Shown piece after piece: positions 9,569-19,015 of a stretch of DNA of 64,000 nucleotides (positions are counted from its first letter, which is position 1; every line of letters begins with the position of its first letter). The notes under the pieces were generated by a model. It searched no databases and was not told the origin of the DNA. It saw only the letters and a program-made list of their open reading frames with translations. Source of the stretch: Mycobacterium asiaticum (GTDB lineage Bacteria; Actinomycetota; Actinomycetes; Mycobacteriales; Mycobacteriaceae); the NCBI RefSeq assembly GCF_001673315.1, contig NZ_LZLQ01000096.1, positions 62,001-126,000 on the forward strand. The letters are read 5' to 3'. A program made the position numbers and the translations under genes.

Positions 9569-11373
9569 CAGCTCGTAGGCATCACCCGCAGTCGCGCCGC
9601 CAGCCCGCTGGCGCGCAGCGCCCGTCGCTGGATCGCGGCACGCACCCCGCCCTCCGAGCCGATCACGCGCACCTTTTTCTTCGCCCGAGTGACCGCCGTG
9701 TAGAACAACTCCCTGCTCAACAACCGTGAATCCGCCGGTGGCATGAGCACGGTGACCGCATCGGCCTGACTGCCCTGGCTCTTGTGGATGGTCATCGCGT
9801 GCATGGTCTCGACGTCGGGCAATCGGCTGGTGGCGAAGTTCAGCAGCTCGTCGGCACCAGCGATGACGGCGCGAAGCGAATCGTCGTTCAGAACCGTCAC
9901 CCCGGTGTCACCGTTGTAGACACCTAACCCGTAGTCGTTGGTCGTGATGAGCACCGGTCTCCCGGCGTACCACGCAGACCAGGTCGGCTCGCCCGTCGCC
10001 TCGGACAACCAACGCTCGACCTGCCGGTTCCAGTACTCGATTCCGTACCGGCCGCGACGGTGCGCACACAGCAGGCGGTGGTCGTCGAGAATGGCCAGCG
10101 CCGCGGCGGCATCCCCGAGGACAGCAGCGCGGCGCAGCGCAAGAGCATGCGGCACCAGGACATTGCGCAACTGTGCGGTCGGGTCCTCCGTATCGATCCA
10201 TTCGATGTGGTCGCCGCCGGCGCGCAGCACGTCCAGGGCGGTATCGGCGTCACCGTCGCGAATCGCCGACGCCAACTCCCCGATTGATTGCCCGAATCGG
10301 TGCGAGGTTGTCAGTGCCGCAATCCCGGCATCGCTGTGGGCGCTCAAGCCGTCGACGAGGTCGGCCAGCACCGCACCCGCCTCCACCGACGACAGCTGGT
10401 CGGGATCGCCGACCAGCAACAGACGGGTATGCGGGCGCACCGCCTCCAACAGCCTCGCCATCATTGTGAGCGACACCATCGACGTTTCGTCGACCACGAT
10501 CACATCGTGCGGCAACCGATTTCCCCGATGGTGGCGGAATCGCGACGAGGTGTCCGGCCTGCTGCCCAACAGCCGATGCAGGGTGGTGGCCCGTAGTCCC
10601 GATACCCGTTGTCGGTCAACGGGATCCAGCTGGTCCACCTCGAGTTGCACCGCCTCGTGTAACCGTGCCGCGGCCTTGCCGGTCGGTGCGGCCAATGCAA
10701 TGCGCAGACGCGACTTGCCTTCGCGTTCGGCTTGTTCGGCGAACAAAGCCAGCAACCGCGCCACCGTGGTGGTCTTGCCCGTTCCCGGCCCGCCGGTCAG
10801 CACCGTCAAGCCCCGGCTCAACGCGACTGCGGCGGCCGCACGCTGTTCCTCGTACCCGTCGGGAAACAGCCGCTCGATACCGGGAGTCGCTTGCGGAGCC
10901 TGCGCCGAGAGCAGCGCCAGAAAATCATCCGCGACCTGCTGTTCCTCCAGCCAGTAGCGGTCCAGGTAAAGCAGACCGGCACCGGACAGCCGCAGCACCG
11001 GCGGCGAACCCGCCAGGGGACTTGCCCGCAGCGCCGCCAGCCACTGGTCCACCGACGGCCACGGCAGCCCGGGAACACCGACTTGCGCTTCAATATCCTG
11101 CAGGTCAATACAGACCGAGCCGCCCCGAAGGGCGCGCACCACCAATGCGACTGCCAGCGAGACCGACGGGTCAACGTCACCGGCCATCGCGGTAAGCCGT
11201 TGCGCCACATGCACATCAGCTGAGTCCAGAACACCGGCTTCGTTGAAGGTCCGCAGCAACCCCGATGCGCCCACGGCCCGGCGCCGATCGGCTGGGTCGG
11301 CCGCATCGACCGCGGCCGGGAGGCTTTGGTGGCCATCCGTTGCGGCCGGTTTCCCCGCGCTTCCGGTCGTCAT
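9568..11373 (-). CDS. recD: RecBCD helicase-nuclease subunit RecD (SF1B helicase)
   Basis: 601 residues from the ATG at 11373, which overlaps the recB stop as ATGA; the longer open frame is out-of-frame recB sequence. Superfamily 1 helicase motifs are complete: Walker A GGPGTGKTTT (about residues 194-203), motif II VVDETSMVS, motif III LLLVGDPDQLSSVEAGAV, and the C-terminal UvrD-like motif TIHKSQGSQADAVTVL. RecD is the fast 5'-3' motor of the heterotrimer that processes double-strand ends. In mycobacteria RecBCD is known to serve single-strand annealing, while AdnAB supports homologous recombination. It is the third gene of the recC-recB-recD run. Confidence 0.95.
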   Translation of the reverse strand: MTTGSAGKPAATDGHQSLPAAVDAADPADRRRAVGASGLLRTFNEAGVLDSADVHVAQRLTAMAGDVDPSVSLAVALVVRALRGGSVCIDLQDIEAQVGVPGLPWPSVDQWLAALRASPLAGSPPVLRLSGAGLLYLDRYWLEEQQVADDFLALLSAQAPQATPGIERLFPDGYEEQRAAAAVALSRGLTVLTGGPGTGKTTTVARLLALFAEQAEREGKSRLRIALAAPTGKAAARLHEAVQLEVDQLDPVDRQRVSGLRATTLHRLLGSRPDTSSRFRHHRGNRLPHDVIVVDETSMVSLTMMARLLEAVRPHTRLLLVGDPDQLSSVEAGAVLADLVDGLSAHSDAGIAALTTSHRFGQSIGELASAIRDGDADTALDVLRAGGDHIEWIDTEDPTAQLRNVLVPHALALRRAAVLGDAAAALAILDDHRLLCAHRRGRYGIEYWNRQVERWLSEATGEPTWSAWYAGRPVLITTNDYGLGVYNGDTGVTVLNDDSLRAVIAGADELLNFATSRLPDVETMHAMTIHKSQGSQADAVTVLMPPADSRLLSRELFYTAVTRAKKKVRVIGSEGGVRAAIQRRALRASGLAARLRVMPTS

Positions 11374-14300
11374 GCGGCCGCCCGCCTGGCGTCGAGCAGG
11401 TCGGACAAAGCCGTGACCAACTCGGCCGGCGGTGCCCAGCTGAACACGCCGGCGGGATGCCCGTCGAGCAGCGGGGTGTCGGGCCCGCACATGCCGCGCA
11501 GGAACAGGTACAGCACGCCGCCGAGATGTCGCGCAGGGTCGTAGCCCGGCTGCCGCCAACGCAGAAAGCGATGCAGTACCACGCTGTAGAGCAGCGCCTG
11601 GAGTGGATAGTCCGAATGCAACATCGCCTCTGCGAGTCGAGGGCTCGTGTAGTCGGCGGCCGTCAGGGGGCGTTCCGGTTCACCCAGCCAGTTGGTCTTG
11701 TAATCGACGACCAGATACCGGTGACCCGACCCGTCGGGAATCCGCAGCACGGCGTCCACAGATCCGCTGAGATATCCGCGCAAGGACTGGCCACCCAAGG
11801 CGTCACCGACAAGCCTGTCGGCATAGGGAGCCAGCGGGTCGGTCGCCGCCAGGTGCGAGCGCAGCAACAATCCCACGTCGGCCAGCCGGATCGGAGATGC
11901 CGCGCCGCGGCTGTCACCACCGGCCAACGGGAACTCGAAGTCCATTTCTCGCAATCGATCTCGTAACCCGATCTGACGCAGCGTCAGACCTGCCGCGAGC
12001 GGACCCAGGGGAGTGTCGTGCAGCGGAACCAACGCGGCGGCCAGATCGGCGTCCGGCACCCCGACGGGCCACCACTGCGAATGAATGCCGACCTGAGCTT
12101 CGAGTTCGGCGGCGAGATCGACGGCAAACGGGTCGGCGGTCTCCAGCACCGCGTGCACCAGCGTGCCGAACTTCGCTCCGGTCGGCAGCGCGGCCATCGG
12201 TGATGCTACGTCTGACCCGGCGGGTGTCTGCACCGGTGGGATGTCGCCGACTTCGTCGTCCAACTCGGTGATCTCGGGCTCGCTGGTCACCCCTGTGGTC
12301 TCCGCGTTCCTGATCAGACCGGAGTAAGAGGTGCGTCGCCAAGCCGTATCGATGCTGCGATGGAAATGACGGGTGTCTAAATGTGACGGCGGCGCTGAAC
12401 CGGGAACGGCCGGGGCGGCGACAATGACGGACTCTTCGAGCACCGGCCCGCCGGCGTTCTCCCACTCCCGAAACCGGTCCCACGCTTCGTCATCGGTGAC
12501 CTTGGTGGGCACGCAACGGTCAGGAACGGCCGTCTCGCCGGGTCGGCGGCCCCGCAGCAACCGGGACAACCCACCGTTGGGCTCGTCGAACGCAGGTGAC
12601 CACCAGGCCACCACCTGCGACTGCGCCCGTGTCATCGCGACGTAGGTGAGCCTGCTGTCGTCGCTGGCGTCTTCCTTGCTGGCCAGTGCTTCCACGGCAG
12701 CGAAATCGGGACTGTCCTTGCCGCCGATGTGCAGGCAGCGCACGCCCCGATCATGGAACAGCATCAGTTCGCGTTCCTGGATGTTGCGGTTGAACGCAAA
12801 CGGTAGGTAGACGACGGGGTACTGCAACCCCTTGCTCACCCACACCGTCATGATCTGGACGGCGGCGGCGTCACTGTCGAGGCGCCGGTTGCGTTCGGCT
12901 GCGCCGCCCCGCTCTTCGCGCTGCCCACGCAGCCAATCCCGCAGCGCCGGCAGCGTGTAGCCCTCGCGGTGCGCGGTCTCCTGCAAGAGTTGCGTCAGGT
13001 GTGCCAGGTCGGTCATGTGCCGCTCGCCGTCCCGCCACGAAAGCACGCGGTCGCCCATGCCGCTCAACTGCGCGGCCTCGAAGATCGCGGCCACGCCTCG
13101 TTCGCGGGCGTGACCGGCCCACTCCCGCAGTGTCTCGGCGACACGGTCAGTCAGCTGATCACCGCCCACGGCAAGGCTTTTAGCGGTCTCACCGAAGAAC
13201 ATCGTCGCCGCGGCGGCGCGTACCACGCCCGGGCGATGCGGTTGATCGAAGGCCTCCAGCAGGGACAGCCAGTCGTCGGCGGCCTGCGAACCGAACACAT
13301 CCGAATCACCGGTATAGACCGCGGGGATGCCCGCCCGGGTCAACGCTTCGTGACAGGCGCGGGCGTCCTTGTGCTTCTCCACGATCACCGCGATATCCCG
13401 GGCCACGAGCGGACGCCCGGCGAAGGTGGCGCCCGCCGACAGCAGTCTGCCGATATCGGTGGCGAGATCGCGGCCGATATGCTCGCGCAGTTCGTCGATG
13501 CGGGGGTTCGTCAAACCTCTGCGGCCCATAATCTCTCGACGTACCACCCGCAACCGGAACGGATCATTGTGCGGCGCGCCCGCCAAACGGTGGCCGCGGT
13601 GGTACGCCTCGACATCGTGCACCACGATGGCCGGGTCACCCAGTTCTGCACCACGCAACACGACCTGTAACCGCTCGACGAGCGCGCTGTCGCTGCGCCA
13701 GTTCGTCGCCAGCGTCCGTTTGTCACCGGCGGTCTGTGCCGCGCGCAGATAGGTGACGATGTCGCCACCACGGAAGGCATAGATCGCTTGCTTCGGGTCG
13801 CCGATGAGAATAAGCGTGGACCGCCCGCTGAACGCGCGGTCCAGCACCAGCCATTGCACCGGATCGGTGTCTTGAAATTCGTCGACCATCACGATCGGCC
13901 AGCGTCGATACATGCGGAGCCGAGCGGGGGAGTCGTCGGCGTTCAGTGCGTCAGCCAACCGGGTGAGCAGGTCGTCATACCCCAGCACCCCGCGGCGCCG
14001 CTTGCGTGTTTCCAGTTCAGCGAGAACATCTTTCGCGAAGCCGATACACACGGCGGCCCGCGAGTCCGGGTCCGGGTGCTGGGGGCGCAGCTGGGTAGAC
14101 GGATTATTGACCACCGTCCGCGCCAGCCGCAGCGCATCGCGGTACGTCAGCACGGGGTCGTCGCGCTCGCGGCCAAAATGGGCCAGGTACAGGTCGTCGA
14201 CGATCTCAGCGATCAGGTCGTCGAGGTCCTCGACCAGCGTGACGCCCGCGTCCGTGTCGCCCGCTACGCCCAGCGACTTGAGTACCAGTTGGCAGAATTG

Positions 14301-14672
14301 ATGCGTGGTGGCGATCGTCGCCGCGTCGAATCCGGCCAGCGCGTCACGCAGGCGTTGCCTGCGTGCGGCGCGCTCGACGCCGACGCTCTCGACCAGACCC
14401 TGCACCAGCTGGTTGTCACCAACCAGCGACGGGTCGTCGAAAGCCGCTACCGCATCCACGATCTGGCACCGCACACGCTCACGCAGCTCCTGGCTGGCAG
14501 CCCGTCCGAAGGTGATGAGCAGCATTTCGTCGAGCGTGGCAACGCCCTCGGCGAGGTAACGCGTGACCAGTCCGGCCAAGGCGAACGTCTTACCCGTCCC
14601 GGCGCTGGCTTCCAATACCGTGGTTGAGCGCTCGACGGGCAGTGGGCCCAGCAGATCGAACGGTTGCATCAT
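11370..14672 (-). CDS. recB: RecBCD subunit RecB (3'-5' helicase and nuclease)
   Basis: 1100 residues from the ATG at 14672, inside the sequence ATGATG that also carries the recC TGA. It has an N-terminal UvrD-type helicase: Walker A EASAGTGKTFAL (about residues 21-32), motif II IVMVDEFQDTDPVQW, motif III LILIGDPKQAIYAFRGGD and motif V MTVWVSKGLQYPVVYLP. The C-terminal RecB-family nuclease domain is intact, with Asp in GSVDAVLRI and the Asp-x-Lys pair in LVVDYKTNW. Its size matches the M. tuberculosis protein (about 1094 residues as I recall). It overlaps recC and recD by four bases each, so the subunits are probably made in fixed proportion. Confidence 0.96.
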   Translation of the reverse strand: MMQPFDLLGPLPVERSTTVLEASAGTGKTFALAGLVTRYLAEGVATLDEMLLITFGRAASQELRERVRCQIVDAVAAFDDPSLVGDNQLVQGLVESVGVERAARRQRLRDALAGFDAATIATTHQFCQLVLKSLGVAGDTDAGVTLVEDLDDLIAEIVDDLYLAHFGRERDDPVLTYRDALRLARTVVNNPSTQLRPQHPDPDSRAAVCIGFAKDVLAELETRKRRRGVLGYDDLLTRLADALNADDSPARLRMYRRWPIVMVDEFQDTDPVQWLVLDRAFSGRSTLILIGDPKQAIYAFRGGDIVTYLRAAQTAGDKRTLATNWRSDSALVERLQVVLRGAELGDPAIVVHDVEAYHRGHRLAGAPHNDPFRLRVVRREIMGRRGLTNPRIDELREHIGRDLATDIGRLLSAGATFAGRPLVARDIAVIVEKHKDARACHEALTRAGIPAVYTGDSDVFGSQAADDWLSLLEAFDQPHRPGVVRAAAATMFFGETAKSLAVGGDQLTDRVAETLREWAGHARERGVAAIFEAAQLSGMGDRVLSWRDGERHMTDLAHLTQLLQETAHREGYTLPALRDWLRGQREERGGAAERNRRLDSDAAAVQIMTVWVSKGLQYPVVYLPFAFNRNIQERELMLFHDRGVRCLHIGGKDSPDFAAVEALASKEDASDDSRLTYVAMTRAQSQVVAWWSPAFDEPNGGLSRLLRGRRPGETAVPDRCVPTKVTDDEAWDRFREWENAGGPVLEESVIVAAPAVPGSAPPSHLDTRHFHRSIDTAWRRTSYSGLIRNAETTGVTSEPEITELDDEVGDIPPVQTPAGSDVASPMAALPTGAKFGTLVHAVLETADPFAVDLAAELEAQVGIHSQWWPVGVPDADLAAALVPLHDTPLGPLAAGLTLRQIGLRDRLREMDFEFPLAGGDSRGAASPIRLADVGLLLRSHLAATDPLAPYADRLVGDALGGQSLRGYLSGSVDAVLRIPDGSGHRYLVVDYKTNWLGEPERPLTAADYTSPRLAEAMLHSDYPLQALLYSVVLHRFLRWRQPGYDPARHLGGVLYLFLRGMCGPDTPLLDGHPAGVFSWAPPAELVTALSDLLDARRAAA

Positions 14673-17600
14673 CCGGGCCTTCTCTCGGCCCGCAGCATCG
14701 GTAGCCACAGCCGGGCGGCGAAGGCACCGAGGCGGTTGTCCTCCCCGGGGTGTTCCTCGCCGGGTCGCACCGGTTGCATCAGCTCACTCAGGCGTGCGTT
14801 CCAGCCCCAGGCCCGCGCGGACGCCGGGGCTTGATTCTCGCCGGGAAAACGGCCGCTGTTCCAACGGAAGGACGCCTCCCGCTCCGGATCGTCCCCACCG
14901 TGTCGGGCGACCGCCCAGGCATAGGACGTCTTGATTGGCAACGGAATTGGCTCGCGCCGTCCCGCATCGTAGATCGCCACCAAATCGCGGAGCAGCTCTA
15001 CGGCGTCTTCGCGAGGCCGTCCCAAGCCCTCCTCGCGTGGGGTGGTACCCCGCTTCGGCCGGCCGATGCAGACGGCCGACCAGTCACGGTCGGGCGCATG
15101 AGCGATCAACGCCAACAACGGGATCCAGCATTCCAGCAGATGTTTGCCGTCCAGTTTCGAATAGGTCACCGATACCAGACGGTCACCGAACATCGGAGAC
15201 ACCGTGCCGGTCAGGTGCCGGGTACCGAGATCGATATCGACGTCGTAAACCGCGGCGTCGGCACGGCGGTGCGCAAGCGCCGCCCTCGCCAGCAACTCCG
15301 CCTGATTGCGGATCTCGGTGACCTTGCGCCAGCCGAGTTGACCGGGCGGCAGGGTGCCGCGACGCCATTCGGCCTGCCGCGCCTCGTCGGGCGCCATTCC
15401 GCCTAGCATGTCGCTCAGCATCCGATCACCGACGGACCATTCCTCGAGTTGATCGATGTCGACGGGCATCGCGTCCTGCACGCCGTCGACGTCCCACGGC
15501 AGCGTGTACTCCAGCGCCCGGAAGAAACCCTTCACCGGATCCCTGAAGAAAGCGACCATGTCGGCGAGGACGACATCGTCGGGCGGGGGCGGCGCCAGCG
15601 GCTCGTCGATGAATTTCGGCCGTTCGGCGCGTTCACCGGCGGCCGCGAGAGCTGCACGCAGTACCGTCCGGTCGAAGCTGAACGGCACCCCGGGTACCAG
15701 CCTGCCGGGCTCTACATTCCGAAAATCGAACGGCTGCAACGGATGTTGCACGACGATACGCGACCGCACCTCCTGCTCGGTGGTCATGTCGAGGGCATCG
15801 AGCAGCTCCGCCAGCGGCACCGCGGGTGGCCTGCGCTGACCCGAGTATTCGTTGGCTCCGGTGTAAGTGATGACCAAGTGCTCGGTGGCAGCGCCGACCG
15901 CGTCCAGCAGCAGTTGCCGGTCCTCGGACCGGATGTCACGTTCACCGGTGAGCGGGCACCGGGCCAGAACGTCGTCGCCGTCGACGACTCCGAGGCGAGG
16001 GAACACGCCGTCGTCCAACCCGACGAGGCAGACCACCCGGTGCGGGACCGAACGCATCGGCACCATCGTGCAGACGGTCAGGGTGCCGGTGCGGAAATTG
16101 GCTCGGGTGGGCCGCCCGGCCAGATGCCGTCGCAACAGCGCTCGGACATCGGGTAGCCGCAGCAGGGTGCCGCCCCGCGGACCCGCGGTACGCAGCACGT
16201 CGGCGAATTCACGTCGCAACTGGTCGGTCTGCCAGGTGTCGTCGTCATCGAGGCGGGTCAACAACCCGATGCCGTCGGTCAACCCGCTCAGCCACTCGTG
16301 TAGCGGGCGGGTCCCGGTGAGTGAATCGGCCACTCGAGCCAGCCGGTCGACGAATTCGGCGAGTTTGCCCGCCAATTCGACCCGGTTACTTCCCACGTCG
16401 TCGAGGGGCAGCGTCGAATCGATCCAGGCATGCGACGCGTCGGACATGGCGACGCCGGCCAGGATCCGGTCGATGCCGAATCGCCAGGTGTTGTGGACGA
16501 AGTCGACCCCGAACGGCTTGCGGTGTTCCTGATCGAACCCCCACCGAATGTTCGACTGCCGGACCCAGCGGGTGATGCCTTCCAAGTCGTCGTCACTGAA
16601 ACCGAAGCGGGCGCGGACCGGGGCGGCCTGGGCCAGGTTGAGTACCTCGCTCGCGGTCACTCGGCCGCCAGCCAGCGCCAGCAACTGGGCGGCAACGCCG
16701 AGTAGCGAATTAGTTTGCAGCAGTGAACGATCGGCAAGCCGTACCCGAAGCCGGTGCGCCGGGTGCGCGCCATTGACCACGTCGCCGAGTCCGAAGTCCG
16801 CGACGATCAACGGCGCGTAGGTCTCGATGTCGGGGCACATGACCAAGATGTCCCGCGGTTCCAGGGTCGGGTCATCGGCCAGCAGGCCCAGCAGCACCTC
16901 ACGCAGCACGTCGATCTGCCGGGCGGGCCCATGGCAGCTGTGCACCTGGATCGACCGATCATCGGCCGCCAGAGTGCGACCCGCCCGCCGAACCGAGTTG
17001 GCCGCCAGGTCGGATTGCAGCCAGCCGAGCAGGGTCGCCGGCCGTCGCGCCTCGGGCAGCGCTTCGTCCGTCGCGGAATCGGCCGGAAGACTGCGTTGTA
17101 GCTCGCGCAGGTCCCTGCCAAGCGTCGCCAGCAGCGGGTTGCCGACCTGCCGGTGGCTGGTGTCCTCGCGCCGCGGCACCGCGCCGTGGATGGGTGCGAG
17201 CGACTGCCACAGCGCGTCGCTGGGGTGCGGCAGCCACAGGTGCAGTTCGTGATGGACGGCCAGTGCGTCGAGCAGCTGTACGTCGGTGCAGGCCAACCGG
17301 GTGTGTCCGAACAGCGAAAGCCGTGACGGCAGGTCAGTCGGCCCGGCTCGCAACCGGGCGACGGTTTTTTCATGCCGGACGTGCGGGGGATCGGCGCCGA
17401 CGAGCGCGACCAGCGCCCGCCATAGATGCGGTTGCCATGCCAGGTCGGAATCGAGATCACCGACGTTGTCGTCCAGCCAGTCGACCAGCAGCCCAGGCCG
17501 TTGCCGAGCGTAGGAAGCGAACAACCCGGCCAGCCGGCGGGCCACCGCGTAGCGCCGCCCTCGCCGCAGCTCGGCCTCCGGGCCCTCATCGAAGTGCCCC

Positions 17601-17953
17601 AAATGTCTTGCCAGCGAAGCACACCACGGTTCGTGCAAGGCACAGTCGATCACTTCGAGTAAGGGCCAGGTGATGGCATCCGGCGACCACGGGTCGTCGT
17701 CGACGGTCCCGGTGATCTCCGCAATCAGCGACGCCGGACTGCGGAACGACACGCCCCCGCACACACCGTCACTTCGTCCTGGTGCGCTGCCCAGCCGGTG
17801 GGACAGGCGCTGGCTGAGCCAGCGTTCTACCCCGCGCGCTGGAACCAGCACCAGCTCCTGGGCGAACGGATCCGGCAGCGGATTGGCCAGGAGAGCGCCG
17901 AGCCCGTCGGCGAGCAGGTCGGTGCGCTCGGCACGGTGCAGATGAAGTGCCAT
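14669..17953 (-). CDS. recC: RecBCD subunit RecC
   Basis: 1094 residues from an ATG; no gene lies closer than 70 bases upstream, so this opens the operon. The N-terminus (MALHLHRAERTDLLADGLGA) and LVLVPARGVERWLSQRLSHR match RecC, whose inactive helicase folds read the recombination hotspot and split the strands. Other RecC blocks include VHSCHGPARQIDVLREVLL, LVMCPDIETYAPLI and the C-terminal VSVTYSKLDGKHLLECWI. True helicase motifs are degenerate, as usual for RecC. Order recC-recB-recD is the mycobacterial arrangement. It is divergent from the nitroreductase gene at 18024. Confidence 0.95.
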   Translation of the reverse strand: MALHLHRAERTDLLADGLGALLANPLPDPFAQELVLVPARGVERWLSQRLSHRLGSAPGRSDGVCGGVSFRSPASLIAEITGTVDDDPWSPDAITWPLLEVIDCALHEPWCASLARHLGHFDEGPEAELRRGRRYAVARRLAGLFASYARQRPGLLVDWLDDNVGDLDSDLAWQPHLWRALVALVGADPPHVRHEKTVARLRAGPTDLPSRLSLFGHTRLACTDVQLLDALAVHHELHLWLPHPSDALWQSLAPIHGAVPRREDTSHRQVGNPLLATLGRDLRELQRSLPADSATDEALPEARRPATLLGWLQSDLAANSVRRAGRTLAADDRSIQVHSCHGPARQIDVLREVLLGLLADDPTLEPRDILVMCPDIETYAPLIVADFGLGDVVNGAHPAHRLRVRLADRSLLQTNSLLGVAAQLLALAGGRVTASEVLNLAQAAPVRARFGFSDDDLEGITRWVRQSNIRWGFDQEHRKPFGVDFVHNTWRFGIDRILAGVAMSDASHAWIDSTLPLDDVGSNRVELAGKLAEFVDRLARVADSLTGTRPLHEWLSGLTDGIGLLTRLDDDDTWQTDQLRREFADVLRTAGPRGGTLLRLPDVRALLRRHLAGRPTRANFRTGTLTVCTMVPMRSVPHRVVCLVGLDDGVFPRLGVVDGDDVLARCPLTGERDIRSEDRQLLLDAVGAATEHLVITYTGANEYSGQRRPPAVPLAELLDALDMTTEQEVRSRIVVQHPLQPFDFRNVEPGRLVPGVPFSFDRTVLRAALAAAGERAERPKFIDEPLAPPPPDDVVLADMVAFFRDPVKGFFRALEYTLPWDVDGVQDAMPVDIDQLEEWSVGDRMLSDMLGGMAPDEARQAEWRRGTLPPGQLGWRKVTEIRNQAELLARAALAHRRADAAVYDVDIDLGTRHLTGTVSPMFGDRLVSVTYSKLDGKHLLECWIPLLALIAHAPDRDWSAVCIGRPKRGTTPREEGLGRPREDAVELLRDLVAIYDAGRREPIPLPIKTSYAWAVARHGGDDPEREASFRWNSGRFPGENQAPASARAWGWNARLSELMQPVRPGEEHPGEDNRLGAFAARLWLPMLRAERRPG

Positions 17954-18023
17954 TGCCGGCCACGATAGACGGCCGGTCCGACATCGGTGGCAGCATGGGA
18001 CGGGTCAGCTGTGAGGAGGAGCA

Positions 18024-18539
18024 ATGGAAGCGTGGGATGCGATCCGGGCCAGGCGCAACGTGCGCCAGTACACGCAGGAGCCGGTGTCAGCGGAGGACCT
18101 GCACCGTATCGCCGAGGCCGGGTGGCGGGCGCCGTCGGCGAAGAACCGGCAGCCGTGGGATTTTGTCATCGTTACCGATAAGGCGCAGCTGCAGGAACTT
18201 TCGACGGTCTGGATGGGAGCCGGGCACATCGCCGGGGCGGCGGCCGCGATCGTCTTGGTGATTCCAGAGCCGGCCGATGAGCGCAGAAAAGTCACCGACC
18301 AATACGACCTGGGCCAGGCGACGATGGCGATGATGCTTGCGGCCACCGACCTGGGAATCGGTACCGGCCATTCGTCGGTGGGGGACCAGGGGAAAGCCCG
18401 CGCCATCCTGGGGGTTCCCGACGGCTACCTGGTGGCCTACCTACTCGGCGTCGGGTATCCGGCCGACCGCCCGCTGACTCCGATCCGCAAGCCCAACCGT
18501 CGGCCCTTCGACGAGGTTGTCCATCACGGCCGCTGGTGA
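18024..18539 (+). CDS. Nitroreductase-family FMN oxidoreductase
   Basis: 171 residues from an ATG with a strong site GAGGAGGAG five bases upstream. The N-terminal AIRARRNVRQYTQEPVSAED and WRAPSAKNRQPWDFVIV are the FMN-binding signature of the nitroreductase family; YDLGQATMAMMLAATDLGIG and LLGVGYPADR complete the fold. Members transfer hydride from NAD(P)H to nitro compounds, quinones or enones; the physiological substrate is not predictable. It opens a plus-strand run: cyanase follows 19 bases later and a patatin-like lipase immediately after that. Confidence 0.9.
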   Translation: MEAWDAIRARRNVRQYTQEPVSAEDLHRIAEAGWRAPSAKNRQPWDFVIVTDKAQLQELSTVWMGAGHIAGAAAAIVLVIPEPADERRKVTDQYDLGQATMAMMLAATDLGIGTGHSSVGDQGKARAILGVPDGYLVAYLLGVGYPADRPLTPIRKPNRRPFDEVVHHGRW

Positions 18540-18558
18540 TGCTTGGCATGCTGGGGCG

Positions 18559-19014
18559 ATGAACAGAAACGAGATCACCGAACAGGTTGTCGTCGCCCGC
18601 TTGTCCAAGGGCCTAAGTTGGCAGAAGCTCGCCGACGCGATCGACCGCCCGGTGTTGTGGACGACGTCGGCGTTGCTGGGTCAGCACCCGATCCCTGCTG
18701 AGCAGGGCAAGGTTCTGGTCGAGATGCTGGGTCTGGACGACTCCGCGGTCGCGGTGTTGGCGGCGCCGCCGATGCGGGGCGGCCTGCCCAGCGCAGTTCC
18801 CACCGACCCCACCATCTACCGCTTTTACGAAGCGCTGCAGGTCTACGGCGGCGCGATCAAGGAAGTCATCCACGAACAGTTCGGCGACGGAATCATGAGC
18901 GCGATCAATTTCAGCGTCGACCTGCACAAGAAGTCACATCCGGCCGGTGACCGCGTGGTTGTCACCTTCGATGGCAAATTCCTTCCCTACCAATGGATTT
19001 CGGCGCAGGACTAA
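18559..19014 (+). CDS. cynS: Cyanate hydratase (cyanase)
   Basis: 151 residues from the ATG at 18559. It catalyses bicarbonate-dependent decomposition of cyanate to ammonia and carbon dioxide. An N-terminal helix-turn-helix-like domain (LSKGLSWQKLADAIDR) is followed by the catalytic domain with all three family residues: Arg88 and Glu91 in IYRFYEALQVYG, and Ser114 in GIMSAINF (E. coli Arg96, Glu99, Ser122). No carbonic anhydrase (cynT) or cyanate transporter (cynX) lies beside it, unlike E. coli. The next gene, a patatin, starts one base after the stop. I do not recall a cyanase at this place in M. tuberculosis. Confidence 0.94.
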   Translation: MNRNEITEQVVVARLSKGLSWQKLADAIDRPVLWTTSALLGQHPIPAEQGKVLVEMLGLDDSAVAVLAAPPMRGGLPSAVPTDPTIYRFYEALQVYGGAIKEVIHEQFGDGIMSAINFSVDLHKKSHPAGDRVVVTFDGKFLPYQWISAQD

Positions 19015-19015
19015 C

